DNA of 64,000 nucleotides from DASQBT01 sp963746955 (GTDB lineage: Bacteria > Pseudomonadota > Gammaproteobacteria > Burkholderiales > Thiobacillaceae), in the NCBI GenBank assembly GCA_963746955.1, contig CAVVDR010000023.1, positions 62,001 to 126,000 of the forward strand. The letters run 5' to 3'. Position 1 is the first letter of the stretch. Each line of letters opens with the position of its first letter. Made by a program: the position numbers and the translations under genes. Positions 34,932-43,557 of this stretch are shown here, piece after piece. The notes beneath the pieces are model-generated. The model was given only the letters and a program-made list of their open reading frames with translations, was not told where the DNA came from and did no database searches.

Positions 34932-35948
34932 ATGAAGGTTTATTACGACAAGGACGCAGACCTGTCCATCATCAAGAAGAAGAAAGTCACCATCATCGGC
35001 TACGGCTCGCAGGGCCATGCCCACGCCAACAACCTGCAGGACTCCGGCGTCACGGTGACCGTTGGTCTACGCCGCGGCGGTGCCTCCTGGGAAAAGGCCA
35101 AGAAGGCCAGCCTGGTGGTCAAGGAAGTCAGCGACGCGGTCAAAGAGGCCGATGTCGTCATGATCCTTGTGCCGGACGAGCAACAGTATGCGGTCTACTA
35201 CAACGAGATCGCTCCCAACCTAAAGAAGGGCGCGGCGCTGGCATTCGCCCACGGCTTCAATATCCATTACAACCAAATTGTGCCGCGCGCCGATGTGGAT
35301 GTGATCATGATTGCGCCCAAGGGGCCTGGTCATCTGGTGCGTTCCACTTACAAGGAGGGTGGCGGCGTGCCTTCCCTGATTGCCGTGTACCAGGATGTTT
35401 CCGGGAAGGCCAAGGACATCGCGCTGTCCTATTCTGCTGCCAACGGGGGTACCAAAGGGGGCGTGATAGAGACTTCGTTCCGCGAAGAGACTGAGACCGA
35501 TCTGTTCGGCGAGCAGGCCGTGTTGTGCGGCGGCTGCGTCGAACTGGTCAAGGCCGGTTTCGATACGCTGGTGGATGCCGGCTACGCGCCCGAAATGGCC
35601 TACTTCGAGTGCCTGCATGAACTCAAGCTAATCGTCGATCTGATGTATGAGGGCGGCATCGCCAACATGAACTACTCCATCTCCAACAACGCGGAGTATG
35701 GTGAATACGTGACTGGGCCCAAGATAATCAATGCCCAGTCCATCGCCTCCATGAAGGAGGCGCTGGCCAACATTCAGAATGGCGACTACGCAAAGCGTTT
35801 CATTCTTGAAGGCCGCATGAACTATCCTGAAATGACCGCCCGGCGCCGCCTAAATGCTGAACACCAGATTGAAGTTGTGGGCGCGAAGCTGCGTTCCATG
35901 ATGCCCTGGATTGCCAAGAACAAACTGGTTGACCAAACCAAGAACTAG
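34932..35948 (+). CDS. ilvC: Ketol-acid reductoisomerase
   Basis: NADP(H)-dependent second step of branched-chain amino acid synthesis. Class I enzyme of 338 aa: Rossmann motif IIGYGSQGHAHANNLQDSG, metal-binding residues in DLFGEQAVLCGGCVELVKAGFDTL, and the C-terminal knotted domain with FECLHELKLIVDLMYEGGI. AAGGGAA precedes the ATG. Third gene of ilvBHC. Confidence 0.97.
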   Translation: MKVYYDKDADLSIIKKKKVTIIGYGSQGHAHANNLQDSGVTVTVGLRRGGASWEKAKKASLVVKEVSDAVKEADVVMILVPDEQQYAVYYNEIAPNLKKGAALAFAHGFNIHYNQIVPRADVDVIMIAPKGPGHLVRSTYKEGGGVPSLIAVYQDVSGKAKDIALSYSAANGGTKGGVIETSFREETETDLFGEQAVLCGGCVELVKAGFDTLVDAGYAPEMAYFECLHELKLIVDLMYEGGIANMNYSISNNAEYGEYVTGPKIINAQSIASMKEALANIQNGDYAKRFILEGRMNYPEMTARRRLNAEHQIEVVGAKLRSMMPWIAKNKLVDQTKN

Positions 35949-35984
35949 GGAGCAGCAATCGGGATTCAGGGATCAGAGCGTCAT

Positions 35985-36004
35985 GCGGCTGTGCCGCCTT
36001 TCTT
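35985..36004 (+). terminator. Weak hairpin after ilvC
   Basis: GCGGC-TGT-GCCGC followed by CTTTCTTT. The stem is short and the T tract interrupted, so it may only partly end the ilv transcript before psd. Confidence 0.4.
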
Positions 36005-36043
36005 TCCTTCGTTGAATCCTGGCCCTGAACCCTATCCCATGAT

Positions 36044-36670
36044 ATGAGACACCCCATCATTGCCCGAGAAGGCCGGGTCTTTCTCGCGGTTTCCGTGGCA
36101 ATTGCGATGCTTGCTTCCTGGGCGTGGGGAAGATGGTCGGCCCCGCTGTGGTTGTGGACACTGTTTGTTCTGCAGTTCTTTCGCGATCCGGCGCGGGTGC
36201 CGCCGGTCGATGCCGACGCGGTGATATCGCCGGCCGACGGCAGGATTGTGGCAGTGGAAAAGACCACGGACCCGTATCTTGCGCGCGATGCCATCAAGAT
36301 CAGCGTGTTCATGAATGTGTTCAATGTCCACTCCAATCGCAGCCCGGTAGACGGCGAGATAAAGGGCCGCTGGTATAACCCCGGCGCCTTCCTCAATGCA
36401 GCGGTAGACAAGGCATCCACCGAGAATGAGCGCAATGCCCTGTGGATCAGGACGGAGCGGGGTGATATTACCTTCGTGCAGATCGCGGGGCTGATTGCAC
36501 GCCGCATTCTTTGCTACGTCCGCACCGGTGATACTCTGGCGCGCGGGCAGCGCTACGGCTTCATACGTTTCGGTTCCAGAGTCGATGTGTACTTGCCCCC
36601 GGCTGCGAGACCGGAGGTTACCATCGGCCAAAAGGTAAAAGCAGCCCAGACCATACTAGCGCGCTGGTAG
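36044..36670 (+). CDS. psd: Phosphatidylserine decarboxylase proenzyme (short type)
   Basis: Makes phosphatidylethanolamine from phosphatidylserine. It has two N-terminal hydrophobic stretches (about 13-45), then FFRDPARVPP and VISPADGRIV. The self-cleavage site GS lies in IRFGSRVDVYLP, where the serine becomes the pyruvoyl group. At 208 aa it belongs to the short, archaetidylserine-decarboxylase-like class common in Betaproteobacteria. Followed by pssA, the previous step of the pathway, after 141 nt. Confidence 0.94.
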   Translation: MRHPIIAREGRVFLAVSVAIAMLASWAWGRWSAPLWLWTLFVLQFFRDPARVPPVDADAVISPADGRIVAVEKTTDPYLARDAIKISVFMNVFNVHSNRSPVDGEIKGRWYNPGAFLNAAVDKASTENERNALWIRTERGDITFVQIAGLIARRILCYVRTGDTLARGQRYGFIRFGSRVDVYLPPAARPEVTIGQKVKAAQTILARW

Positions 36671-36811
36671 GATTAACGATAAGCGCGACAGCGGGCTGGC
36701 GTAAGGCTCGCCGCGCCGCCCCTGATCGTTTGCCACACCCCGGCCTCTACCTGCTTGCGGGGCCAGTGGGTCAATCGTGTAGCGGACGCGACGTTCAGCT
36801 AGAATGGCGCC

Positions 36812-37597
36812 ATGCTCGACTTCAAGCACAGCAAAGACCAACTGGTCCGGCCGCGCTTTCGCGACCGCGGCATCTACGTCCTGCCCAATCTGTTCACCAT
36901 CGGTGCGCTGTTTGCCGGATTTTATTCCATCGTCCAGGCCATGAACGGGAGTTGGGAACATGCGGCCGTGGCCATCTTCATCGCCATGGTGCTGGATGGG
37001 CTCGATGGTCGGGTGGCGCGGTTGACTCACACCCAGAGCGCGTTCGGCGCCGAACTGGATTCCCTTTCTGACATGGTCTCGTTTGGCGTCGCGCCGGCCC
37101 TGGTCATGTATGTGTTCGCGCTCAAAGGCTTGGGAAAATGGGGTTGGATCGCAGCCTTCGTGCATTGCGCGGGCGCGGCCTTGCGCCTGGCACGCTTCAA
37201 TACTCAGCTTGAAGTGGCGGACAAGCGCTTTTTCCAGGGGCTGCCTTCGCCTTCCGCAGCCGCACTGTTGGCCGGCTTTGTCTGGGTCCTGGTCGAATAT
37301 GACATCCCCGGAGCCGCGGTGGCCTGGCTGGCGTTTGCACTCACCCTGTTTACCGGCGTGACCATGGTGACCAATCTCAAGTTCTATAGCGGCAAGGAAA
37401 TCAACCTGCGCAAGAGCGTGCCTTTCTTTGTGGTGCTGCTGATGGTGCTATTTTTCATTCTGGTATCCATGAGTCCGCCGGAGGTGTTGTTCCTGCTTTT
37501 TCTCGCCTATGGCCTGTCCGGATACGTGTACAGCACATGGAACTGGATGAAACTGCGAAAAAGCGCTGCTCAGGGCTTGCCTGACAGCCAAAAATAA
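36812..37597 (+). CDS. pssA: CDP-diacylglycerol-serine O-phosphatidyltransferase
   Basis: Integral membrane enzyme making phosphatidylserine. The CDP-alcohol phosphatidyltransferase signature DGLDGRVARLTHTQSAFGAELDSLSD is present with all aspartates, followed by several membrane segments to the C-terminus. 261 aa. It starts MLDFKHSKDQLVRPRFRDRGIYVLPNLFT. Together with psd it supplies phosphatidylethanolamine. The putative leuA promoter lies in its last 22 bases. Confidence 0.95.
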   Translation: MLDFKHSKDQLVRPRFRDRGIYVLPNLFTIGALFAGFYSIVQAMNGSWEHAAVAIFIAMVLDGLDGRVARLTHTQSAFGAELDSLSDMVSFGVAPALVMYVFALKGLGKWGWIAAFVHCAGAALRLARFNTQLEVADKRFFQGLPSPSAAALLAGFVWVLVEYDIPGAAVAWLAFALTLFTGVTMVTNLKFYSGKEINLRKSVPFFVVLLMVLFFILVSMSPPEVLFLLFLAYGLSGYVYSTWNWMKLRKSAAQGLPDSQK

Positions 37598-37604
37598 TTA
37601 CAAT
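37577..37604 (+). promoter_or_regulatory. Putative sigma-70 promoter of leuA
   Basis: TTGCCT (37577-37582), 16-bp spacer, TACAAT (37599-37604). Transcription would start near 37611, at the ATG of a 27-codon reading frame, leaving a leader of about 160 nt before leuA. Confidence 0.5.
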
Positions 37605-37611
37605 CTAAATC

Positions 37612-37695
37612 ATGTCCGATCAGGCCTCTCCCTCCTATCTCATCTGCCTGTCGAACATGCAGTTCGGCACCCTGCTGCTGCGCCCCGCGCGCTAA
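37612..37695 (+). CDS. Candidate leucine-rich leader peptide upstream of leuA
   Basis: A 27-codon frame with five leucine codons, three consecutive (CTG CTG CTG in GTLLLRPAR). It starts within a few bases of the expected transcription start, so it may be translated from a leaderless mRNA. Position, size and leucine run recall the attenuator peptides of leu operons. A hairpin CCCGCC/GGCGGG lies downstream at about 37728-37741 but without a T tract, so the classical terminator is not evident. Tentative. Confidence 0.35.
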   Translation: MSDQASPSYLICLSNMQFGTLLLRPAR

Positions 37696-37771
37696 GACCT
37701 TTTCCCCCTCCGCTGTATCTACGTTCCCGCCCCGGCGGGATGAATTCGCAAAGCCCACTCAGGAGTCTGTC

Positions 37772-39307
37772 ATGACAGATCGCTTATACATTTTCGACAC
37801 CACGCTGCGCGACGGCGAGCAGAGCCCCGGCGCGTCCATGACCAAGGACGAAAAGATCCGCATCGCCCGGCAACTTGAAAAGCTTGGCGTGGATGTGATC
37901 GAGGCCGGATTTGCCGCCGCCAGCCCGGGGGATGCCGAGGCCATCAAGGCCATCGCCGAAACCGTAGCCGATTCCACCGTCTGTTCACTGGCGCGCGCCA
38001 ATGAGCGCGACATCCGCGCCGCCGGTGAGGCTATTCAACTGGCCCGTTCCGGGCGCATTCATACCTTCATCGCTACTTCGCCCATCCACATGGAAAAGAA
38101 GCTGCGCATGAGCTCCGACCAGGTGCTGGACGCCGCGATAAAGGCGGTGAAGCTGGCGCGTGAGTACACGGACAACGTGGAATTCTCCGCCGAAGACGCG
38201 GTCCGCTCCGAACTGGATTTCCTCTGCCGCATATTCGAGGCCGTGATCGCCGCCGGCGCCACGACCATCAATGTGCCCGACACGGTGGGCTATTCCATAC
38301 CCGCGCTGTGGGGGGAACGGATGAGCCAACTCATCGAGCGGGTACCCAATTCCGACAAGGTGATCTGGTCCACCCATTGCCACAACGACCTCGGCATGGC
38401 GGTTGCCAACTCCCTGGCTGCGGTCATGGCGGGCGCCCGTCAGGTTGAATGCACCATTAACGGCCTGGGTGAGCGGGCGGGCAACGCGTCGCTGGAAGAA
38501 ATTGTCATGGCGGTGCGCACCCGCAAGGACGTATTCATGTGTGATACCCGAATCGACGCGACCCAGATTGTGCCGGCCTCCAAGCTGGTTTCCACCATTA
38601 CCGGCTACCCGGTCCAACCCAACAAGGCTATTGTGGGCGCCAACGCCTTTGCCCATGAGTCAGGCATTCATCAGGATGGCGTGCTCAAGCACCGCGAAAC
38701 CTACGAGATCATGCGTGCTGAGGATGTGGGCTGGAATGCCAACCGGCTGACCCTGGGCAAGCTGTCCGGCCGCAACGCCTTTCGTACCAGACTAGCGGAA
38801 CTGGGCATGGTCATGGAGAGCGAGGAGGCGCTCAATGCCACCTTTTCCCGTTTCAAGCAACTGGCCGACAAGAAGCGCGAGATCTTTGATGAAGACCTGC
38901 AGGCCCTGGTCAGCGACGCCGGCTACGCGGCCGAACACGAACGTTTCAAGCTGATATCACTCAAGGTCTGCTCGGAAACGGGAGAAACGCCGCATGCGCG
39001 CCTGGTGATCGCCGACGAGGGCAGCGAAAAGGATGCCCAGGCGGATGGCAGTGGGCCAGTGGATGCGGCGTTCAAGGCGATGGAGTCGGTGGTTAACAGC
39101 GGCGCGGAACTGCTGCTTTATTCCGTCAACAACATCACCAGCGGCACCGATTCTCAGGGTGAAGTGACCGTCCGGCTCGCCAAGAGCGGCCGGGTGGTCA
39201 ACGGCCAGGGGGCAGATACGGACATCGTGGTGGCGTCGGCCAAGGCCTACCTGCATGCGCTCAATCGGCTCCACTCCAAATTGGAGCGGGCGCACCCTCA
39301 GGTGTGA
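37772..39307 (+). CDS. leuA: 2-isopropylmalate synthase
   Basis: First committed step of leucine synthesis, joining acetyl-CoA and 2-oxoisovalerate. Signature LRDGEQSPGASM at the start and NGLGERAGNASLEEIVMAVRT further on; metal ligands are in THCHNDLGMAVANSL. The C-terminal allosteric domain (about 395-511) binds leucine. 511 aa. AGGAG is 7 nt before ATG. The last 10 bases overlap the convergent DUF2069 gene. Confidence 0.97.
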   Translation: MTDRLYIFDTTLRDGEQSPGASMTKDEKIRIARQLEKLGVDVIEAGFAAASPGDAEAIKAIAETVADSTVCSLARANERDIRAAGEAIQLARSGRIHTFIATSPIHMEKKLRMSSDQVLDAAIKAVKLAREYTDNVEFSAEDAVRSELDFLCRIFEAVIAAGATTINVPDTVGYSIPALWGERMSQLIERVPNSDKVIWSTHCHNDLGMAVANSLAAVMAGARQVECTINGLGERAGNASLEEIVMAVRTRKDVFMCDTRIDATQIVPASKLVSTITGYPVQPNKAIVGANAFAHESGIHQDGVLKHRETYEIMRAEDVGWNANRLTLGKLSGRNAFRTRLAELGMVMESEEALNATFSRFKQLADKKREIFDEDLQALVSDAGYAAEHERFKLISLKVCSETGETPHARLVIADEGSEKDAQADGSGPVDAAFKAMESVVNSGAELLLYSVNNITSGTDSQGEVTVRLAKSGRVVNGQGADTDIVVASAKAYLHALNRLHSKLERAHPQV

Positions 39308-39672
39308 TTTGACCGCGCGCCGGTGCAGCCTGTGCGCGAGGGTGCGGTCAAATTCGCATAGAAGATAGTGGCGGAAAAGAAAACCAGACTGAGTGTGACT
39401 TCGCCCAGGGCGAGCCGTGCGGAAAGGCCGCGGTCAGACCAGGCGCGCATTACGCCCTCGATGAAATAAAGCAGGATAAACATGGAGGACCACTGGTAGG
39501 TGTAGCGTCGGCCTTTAAGTATGCCCATCAAGGGCAGCAGAAGCACCACGGCTTTGAGCGCCACCCAGGAGCCGCCCGGACGCAGCGGCGCGAGCCATAA
39601 TTCCCACGCCAGGCACAGAAAAATCAGCGCGATGAGACTGGCGCCGGCGATCCAGCTAAGGGTGCGGATCAT
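39298..39672 (-). CDS. DUF2069 membrane protein
   Basis: 124-aa inner-membrane protein with about four hydrophobic segments (6-27, 37-51, 63-73, 91-107) and family motifs LAWELWLAPLRPGGSWVALKA and GRRYTYQWSSMFILLYFIEGVMR. DUF2069 proteins have no known role; in many Proteobacteria the gene lies next to wrbA, as it nearly does here. It overlaps the HugZ-like gene stop upstream (ATGA). Confidence 0.85.
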   Translation of the reverse strand: MIRTLSWIAGASLIALIFLCLAWELWLAPLRPGGSWVALKAVVLLLPLMGILKGRRYTYQWSSMFILLYFIEGVMRAWSDRGLSARLALGEVTLSLVFFSATIFYANLTAPSRTGCTGARSNHT

Positions 39673-40367
39673 GCACGTGCGGCCCGGGCCATCGCAGCCA
39701 GCGTGGCGCGCGCTCCCGCCGCATCGAGCACCGGGACAGAGAATTCGAAGCGCAGCGGTTTAGTTTCCGCGCGCAGATCGAAGCCGTCGCAGTCGATGCC
39801 GATCATGGTGGCGGATTCAACTTGAAGTTGGTGTACGCGGCGACACAGGTTGATCAGCGCCTCGGCATGGTCGTTGTTCATGTGTTCCAGTATGCCGTCT
39901 TCCAACCCGGCGAGCTGATTCACCGGAGCGTGGTAGTTGGCGGGTTCCAGCCAGTGAATCTTGCCAAACCCACCGATGTAGCGGACCGCAGTGATATCGA
40001 TGCGATAGAACCGGAAGTCGTGCAGGTCGAAGTATTGCGCGGCCTGCGGCAAATAGCGCAGATAGCGGTTACGCAGCGGCGTTTTATCGGAAAGCTGGAC
40101 CGCGCGGCCGCTCAGGGTGACCCTCCCGGCACTCTGCATGTCGTCCGCGCAGGGGTGAATAATCAGGCTGACGCGGTTGTCCTGCAGGATGTTGCGGGTG
40201 TGCTCGGCCAGGGTCGAAATCAGGATGACGGGCGCACCGGATTGATCGGTCACGAAAGGCGCAACCGAGCCGAATGGGAACCCGTCCAGCCTCTTGGACA
40301 AGGTGGCAAGAATGCCGTGTGGGTGGGCACGCACGAAGCGGCGCGCTTCCGTACCCAGTTCGCTCAT
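39669..40367 (-). CDS. HugZ/pyridoxamine-phosphate-oxidase-like haem utilisation family protein
   Basis: 232 aa from ATG 40367, which overlaps the wrbA stop (ATGA). N-terminal flavin/haem-binding split barrel (HPHGILATLSKRLDGFPFGSVAPF) and C-terminal DUF2470 domain (LEDGILEHMNNDHAEALINLC). Proteins of this architecture include HugZ haem oxygenases, but the haem-ligating C-terminal histidine loop cannot be confirmed by eye, so substrate is open. Operon wrbA-this-DUF2069, all coupled by ATGA overlaps. Confidence 0.82.
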   Translation of the reverse strand: MSELGTEARRFVRAHPHGILATLSKRLDGFPFGSVAPFVTDQSGAPVILISTLAEHTRNILQDNRVSLIIHPCADDMQSAGRVTLSGRAVQLSDKTPLRNRYLRYLPQAAQYFDLHDFRFYRIDITAVRYIGGFGKIHWLEPANYHAPVNQLAGLEDGILEHMNNDHAEALINLCRRVHQLQVESATMIGIDCDGFDLRAETKPLRFEFSVPVLDAAGARATLAAMARAARA

Positions 40368-40960
40368 GATGTTTTCAATTTGAGGGCAACTTCCGCCAGG
40401 CGCTTGCCCTGCGCCAGGCACAGGCGGCGTTCATCGTCGGTCAATGGATGATCGTCATTGGGGCCTGCCACGTGGCTTGCCCCGTATGGCGTGCCGCCAG
40501 TGGTAGTCGAAGTCAGCTCGGCCTGAGTGTAGGGAATGCCGACTATGAGCATGCCGTGATGCAGCAAGGGAAGCATCATGGAGATTAGCGTCGTTTCCTG
40601 CCCACCATGCAAAGTGCCCGTGGAGGTGAAGACACTGGCGGGCTTGCCGGCCAGGGTGCCCTTCATCCATAAGCCGCCAGTGCCATCGAGAAAGTATTTC
40701 AGGGCCGCGGCCATGTTGCCAAACCGGGTGGGGCTGCCCAGCGCCAGGCCGATGCATTCCTCGAAGTCCCTGAGTTCCGCGTAGGGCGCGCCTTGCGGGG
40801 GCACGGGAGGCTCGGCGGTTTCGGTCCTGGGTGCAACCTGGGGCACGGTACGCAGGCGCGCATGGATTCCCGGGACAGATTCGACGCCGCGCGCAATCAG
40901 GCGGGCCATTTCAGCTACGGCGCCATGCTGAGAATAGTAAAGGACAAGCAGATCGTTCAT
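40364..40960 (-). CDS. wrbA: NAD(P)H:quinone oxidoreductase WrbA
   Basis: Flavodoxin-like FMN enzyme that reduces quinones by two electrons. Features: VLYYSQHGAVAEMARLIARGVE (FMN phosphate loop), LGSPTRFGNMAAALKYFLDGTGGLW, KPASVFTSTGTLHGGQETT and the TGGTPYGASHVAG motif. 198 aa. Divergent from the UPF0114 gene. Confidence 0.95.
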   Translation of the reverse strand: MNDLLVLYYSQHGAVAEMARLIARGVESVPGIHARLRTVPQVAPRTETAEPPVPPQGAPYAELRDFEECIGLALGSPTRFGNMAAALKYFLDGTGGLWMKGTLAGKPASVFTSTGTLHGGQETTLISMMLPLLHHGMLIVGIPYTQAELTSTTTGGTPYGASHVAGPNDDHPLTDDERRLCLAQGKRLAEVALKLKTS

Positions 40961-41056
40961 GAAGGAAGAATGGGTGAGACTGCGGTGAACAGTATAATGC
41001 AGTCATATTTTCCCGATTGCATCTGTGCAGTCAGCGGCACAATTGAGAAATCCATA

Positions 41057-41623
41057 GTGAAGATTCTGGAACGGCTGTTTGAGGCTGCGCTGTGGCGCAG
41101 TCGTTGGGTAGTACTGGCGGCGGTGATTGCCAGCATGGCAGCCGCGATCGCCGTGTTCTACCTGGCCACGGTAGACGTGATCTACCTGGTCGAACACATG
41201 CTGCATTATGGCGATCCGGCGCTGGGCGACGAGCTACGCAAACAACTGCACGATCAGACCATTACCCACGTGGTGGAAGTGGTGGACGGTTACCTCATCG
41301 CCACCTTCATGCTGATCTTTGCCTTGGGCATGTACGAACTGTTCATCAGCGACATCGACGAGGCCAAGGGCAGCCGCACCTCCAGCCGCATCCTGGTAAT
41401 CGAAAGCCTGGACGATTTGAAGGCGCGGCTGGCCAAGGTGATTTTGATGATCCTGATCGTCACCCTGTTCGAGCGCGCGCTGAACATGAAAATAGAGCAA
41501 CCCGTCGACCTGTTGTACCTGGGCGCTGCCATTGCCATGATCGGCTTGGCGCTCTATCTAACTCATGCCTCGGAAGGCCGTAAGGAGCAAGGACAGGGGG
41601 AAACGGGGGACGTTCATCGCTGA
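41057..41623 (+). CDS. UPF0114 (YqhA-family) membrane protein
   Basis: Inner-membrane protein of unknown function. From GTG 41057 (VKILERLFEAALWRSRW) it has 188 aa, close to family size; ATG 40997 (MQSYFPD) would add 20 residues, but a TATAAT box at 40993-40998 overlaps that codon, which argues for the later start. Family features: RSRWVVLAAVIASMAAAIAVFYL, MLIFALGMYELFISDID and LDDLKARLAKVILMILIVTLFERAL. Three to four membrane helices. Confidence 0.8.
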   Translation: MKILERLFEAALWRSRWVVLAAVIASMAAAIAVFYLATVDVIYLVEHMLHYGDPALGDELRKQLHDQTITHVVEVVDGYLIATFMLIFALGMYELFISDIDEAKGSRTSSRILVIESLDDLKARLAKVILMILIVTLFERALNMKIEQPVDLLYLGAAIAMIGLALYLTHASEGRKEQGQGETGDVHR

Positions 41624-41660
41624 CCTTTCTTGTCTTACCCGCCGTGAATGGAGCGAGCGT

Positions 41661-43061
41661 CTAGCCGCTGGTTACGCGGCTATCCCCGCCGTGGGCTGCC
41701 TCCAGCACCAGTCGGTCGAACTCGGCGCCATCCATGATACCGTGCTGTGCCACGATTTCCCGCACCGGCCGCCCGGTTCTTTCCGATTCCTTGGCGATTT
41801 CTGCCGCCTGCATGTAGCCAATCCGGGTATTGAGCAGCGTGGCCAGAGCCACGCTCTGGTGGATAAAGAAGGCGCAGCGCTCACGATTGATGATCAATCC
41901 TTTGAGGCTTTTCTCGGTGGCGGCAGTGATCGCATTGGTGAGCCAGTCCATGGCATCAAAAAGGGCGCTGCCCAGGGCCGGCATCATTACATTCAGTTCC
42001 AGTTGGCCGGCCTGAGTCATCAGTGCGACGGCGTGGTCCTGCCCCAGGACCTGAAAGCAAACCTGATTCAGCATTTCGAACATGACCGGGTTGACTTTGC
42101 CGGGCATGATGGAAGAGCCGGGCTGCACTGCGGGCAGGGTGATTTCGCCCAGGCCGGTGCGGGGGCCGGAGGCAAGTAGACGCAGGTCGTTCGAGATGCG
42201 GGTCACCTCGAGCGCCAGGCCGCGGGTGCGGGCGGACAAGTCCTGCAGATCCAGCATGGATTGCATTTGCGCCGCCAGATGGCTGGAGACGATAGGTTCG
42301 CCGGTGAGCCCGGCCAGTTCGGCCGCGACTCGCAACGGATATTCGGGGGAAGTGTTCAGCGCGGTGCCGGCTGCGGACCCGCCCAGACCAATCTGCACCA
42401 GACTTTCGCGGCATTCCGCCAGATTGTCGGCAGCCCGTTTCAGGGTCCAGGCATAGCCGCCAAATTCTATGCCCAAGGTGGTGGGTACGGCATCCTGCAA
42501 GTGGGTACGGCCCGATTTGACTGTGTCCCTTTCTTCCCTGGCGATTCGGTCGAACTCTGCAGCCATGGCCCGGCTTGCTTGTACGAGGCGGTGCAGCTTG
42601 GCCAGAGCCGCCAGCCGGATGGCGGTCGGGATGGTGTCATTGGTGGACTGGCCCATGTTGACATCATCGTTGGGGTTGACCGGCTGATAGCTTCCCCGTG
42701 TTCCGCCCAGCGCCGCATTGGCCACGTTGGCGACCACCTCGTTGGTGTTCATGTTGTGGCTGGTGCCAGCCCCGGCCTGGAACCGGTCAACCACGAACTG
42801 GTCCAAATATTCCCCTTGCAGGATCTTTTCGCAGGCTGCGACAATGGCGTCACGCTTGTCGGTTGACAGCCAGCCCGGCTGGCAGTTGGCACGCGCGGCG
42901 GCCAGTTTTATCCGCACGTGCGCGCGGACAAAATCTCCATCGGGCTTGCGTCCTGAAATGGGGAAATTGTCCACTGCCCGGGCGGTCTGGATACCGTACC
43001 AAGCATCGGCGGGAACCTGATATTCTCCCAGCGAGTCTTTCTCAACACGAATATTGCTCAT
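41661..43061 (-). CDS. aspA: Aspartate ammonia-lyase
   Basis: Interconverts aspartate with fumarate and ammonia. The N-terminus VEKDSLGEYQVPADAWYGIQTARAVDNFPISG favours aspartase over fumarase, and the superfamily signature GSSIMPGKVNP holds the catalytic serine. TSHNMNTNEVVANVANAALGG and SGRTHLQDAVP are further active-site segments. 466 aa from ATG 43061. That codon overlaps the first in-frame ATG of the divergent thioredoxin-like gene (43060). Fumarase class II is the less likely alternative. Confidence 0.88.
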   Translation of the reverse strand: MSNIRVEKDSLGEYQVPADAWYGIQTARAVDNFPISGRKPDGDFVRAHVRIKLAAARANCQPGWLSTDKRDAIVAACEKILQGEYLDQFVVDRFQAGAGTSHNMNTNEVVANVANAALGGTRGSYQPVNPNDDVNMGQSTNDTIPTAIRLAALAKLHRLVQASRAMAAEFDRIAREERDTVKSGRTHLQDAVPTTLGIEFGGYAWTLKRAADNLAECRESLVQIGLGGSAAGTALNTSPEYPLRVAAELAGLTGEPIVSSHLAAQMQSMLDLQDLSARTRGLALEVTRISNDLRLLASGPRTGLGEITLPAVQPGSSIMPGKVNPVMFEMLNQVCFQVLGQDHAVALMTQAGQLELNVMMPALGSALFDAMDWLTNAITAATEKSLKGLIINRERCAFFIHQSVALATLLNTRIGYMQAAEIAKESERTGRPVREIVAQHGIMDGAEFDRLVLEAAHGGDSRVTSG

Positions 43062-43083
43062 GGCATTCAAGACAAGGCAAAAA

Positions 43084-43557
43084 GTGAAATTCTATCCGAG
43101 CCGCTGGCTGGCCGGGATTCTGTTTGGGTTGATCGCGTTTTCGGCACACGCCTTCAGTTTGACGGATACAGAGGGAAAAGCGCACAGGCTGGCGGATTAC
43201 AAAGGCAAGTGGGTCCTGGTAAATTTCTGGGCTACCTGGTGCCCACCTTGCCTGGAGGAAATCCCGGATCTGGTCGCGCTGTATGAGAACAAGAAAAACA
43301 ATCTGATCGTCATCGGGGTCGCCATGGATTATCGGAACCCCAAGCAGGTGTCGGACTTTGCGCAAAGCATGCAGGTGTCCTATCCGATCGTGCTTGGGAC
43401 GCTTAAGTTGGCTTCCCAGGTAGGTCCGGTCGATGGTCTGCCCACTTCTTACCTGTATAACCCCGCAGGCAAGTTGGTTGCCCATCAGCTCGGGGGCGTC
43501 ACCAAGGAAGGGGTGGAAGAATATATTCAGCGCAGCGCCAAGACGGGCAGCAAATGA
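43084..43557 (+). CDS. TlpA/ResA-type periplasmic thiol-disulfide oxidoreductase
   Basis: 157 aa from GTG 43084, chosen because AAGG lies 6 nt upstream and a clean signal peptide follows (VKFYPSRWLAGILFGLIAFSAHA). The redox motif is WCPPC in LVNFWATWCPPCLEEIPDL; the cis-Pro is in VDGLPTSYLYNPAG. First of four genes joined by ATGA overlaps, including a second thioredoxin fold, a TolC-like channel and a short adaptor. Likely supplies electrons to periplasmic cysteines. Confidence 0.87.
   Translation: MKFYPSRWLAGILFGLIAFSAHAFSLTDTEGKAHRLADYKGKWVLVNFWATWCPPCLEEIPDLVALYENKKNNLIVIGVAMDYRNPKQVSDFAQSMQVSYPIVLGTLKLASQVGPVDGLPTSYLYNPAGKLVAHQLGGVTKEGVEEYIQRSAKTGSK

Noticed and set aside
37598..37771. 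T-box or leucine riboswitch before leuA
   Set aside because: No T-box sequence or riboswitch core visible; only the leader peptide idea has some support.
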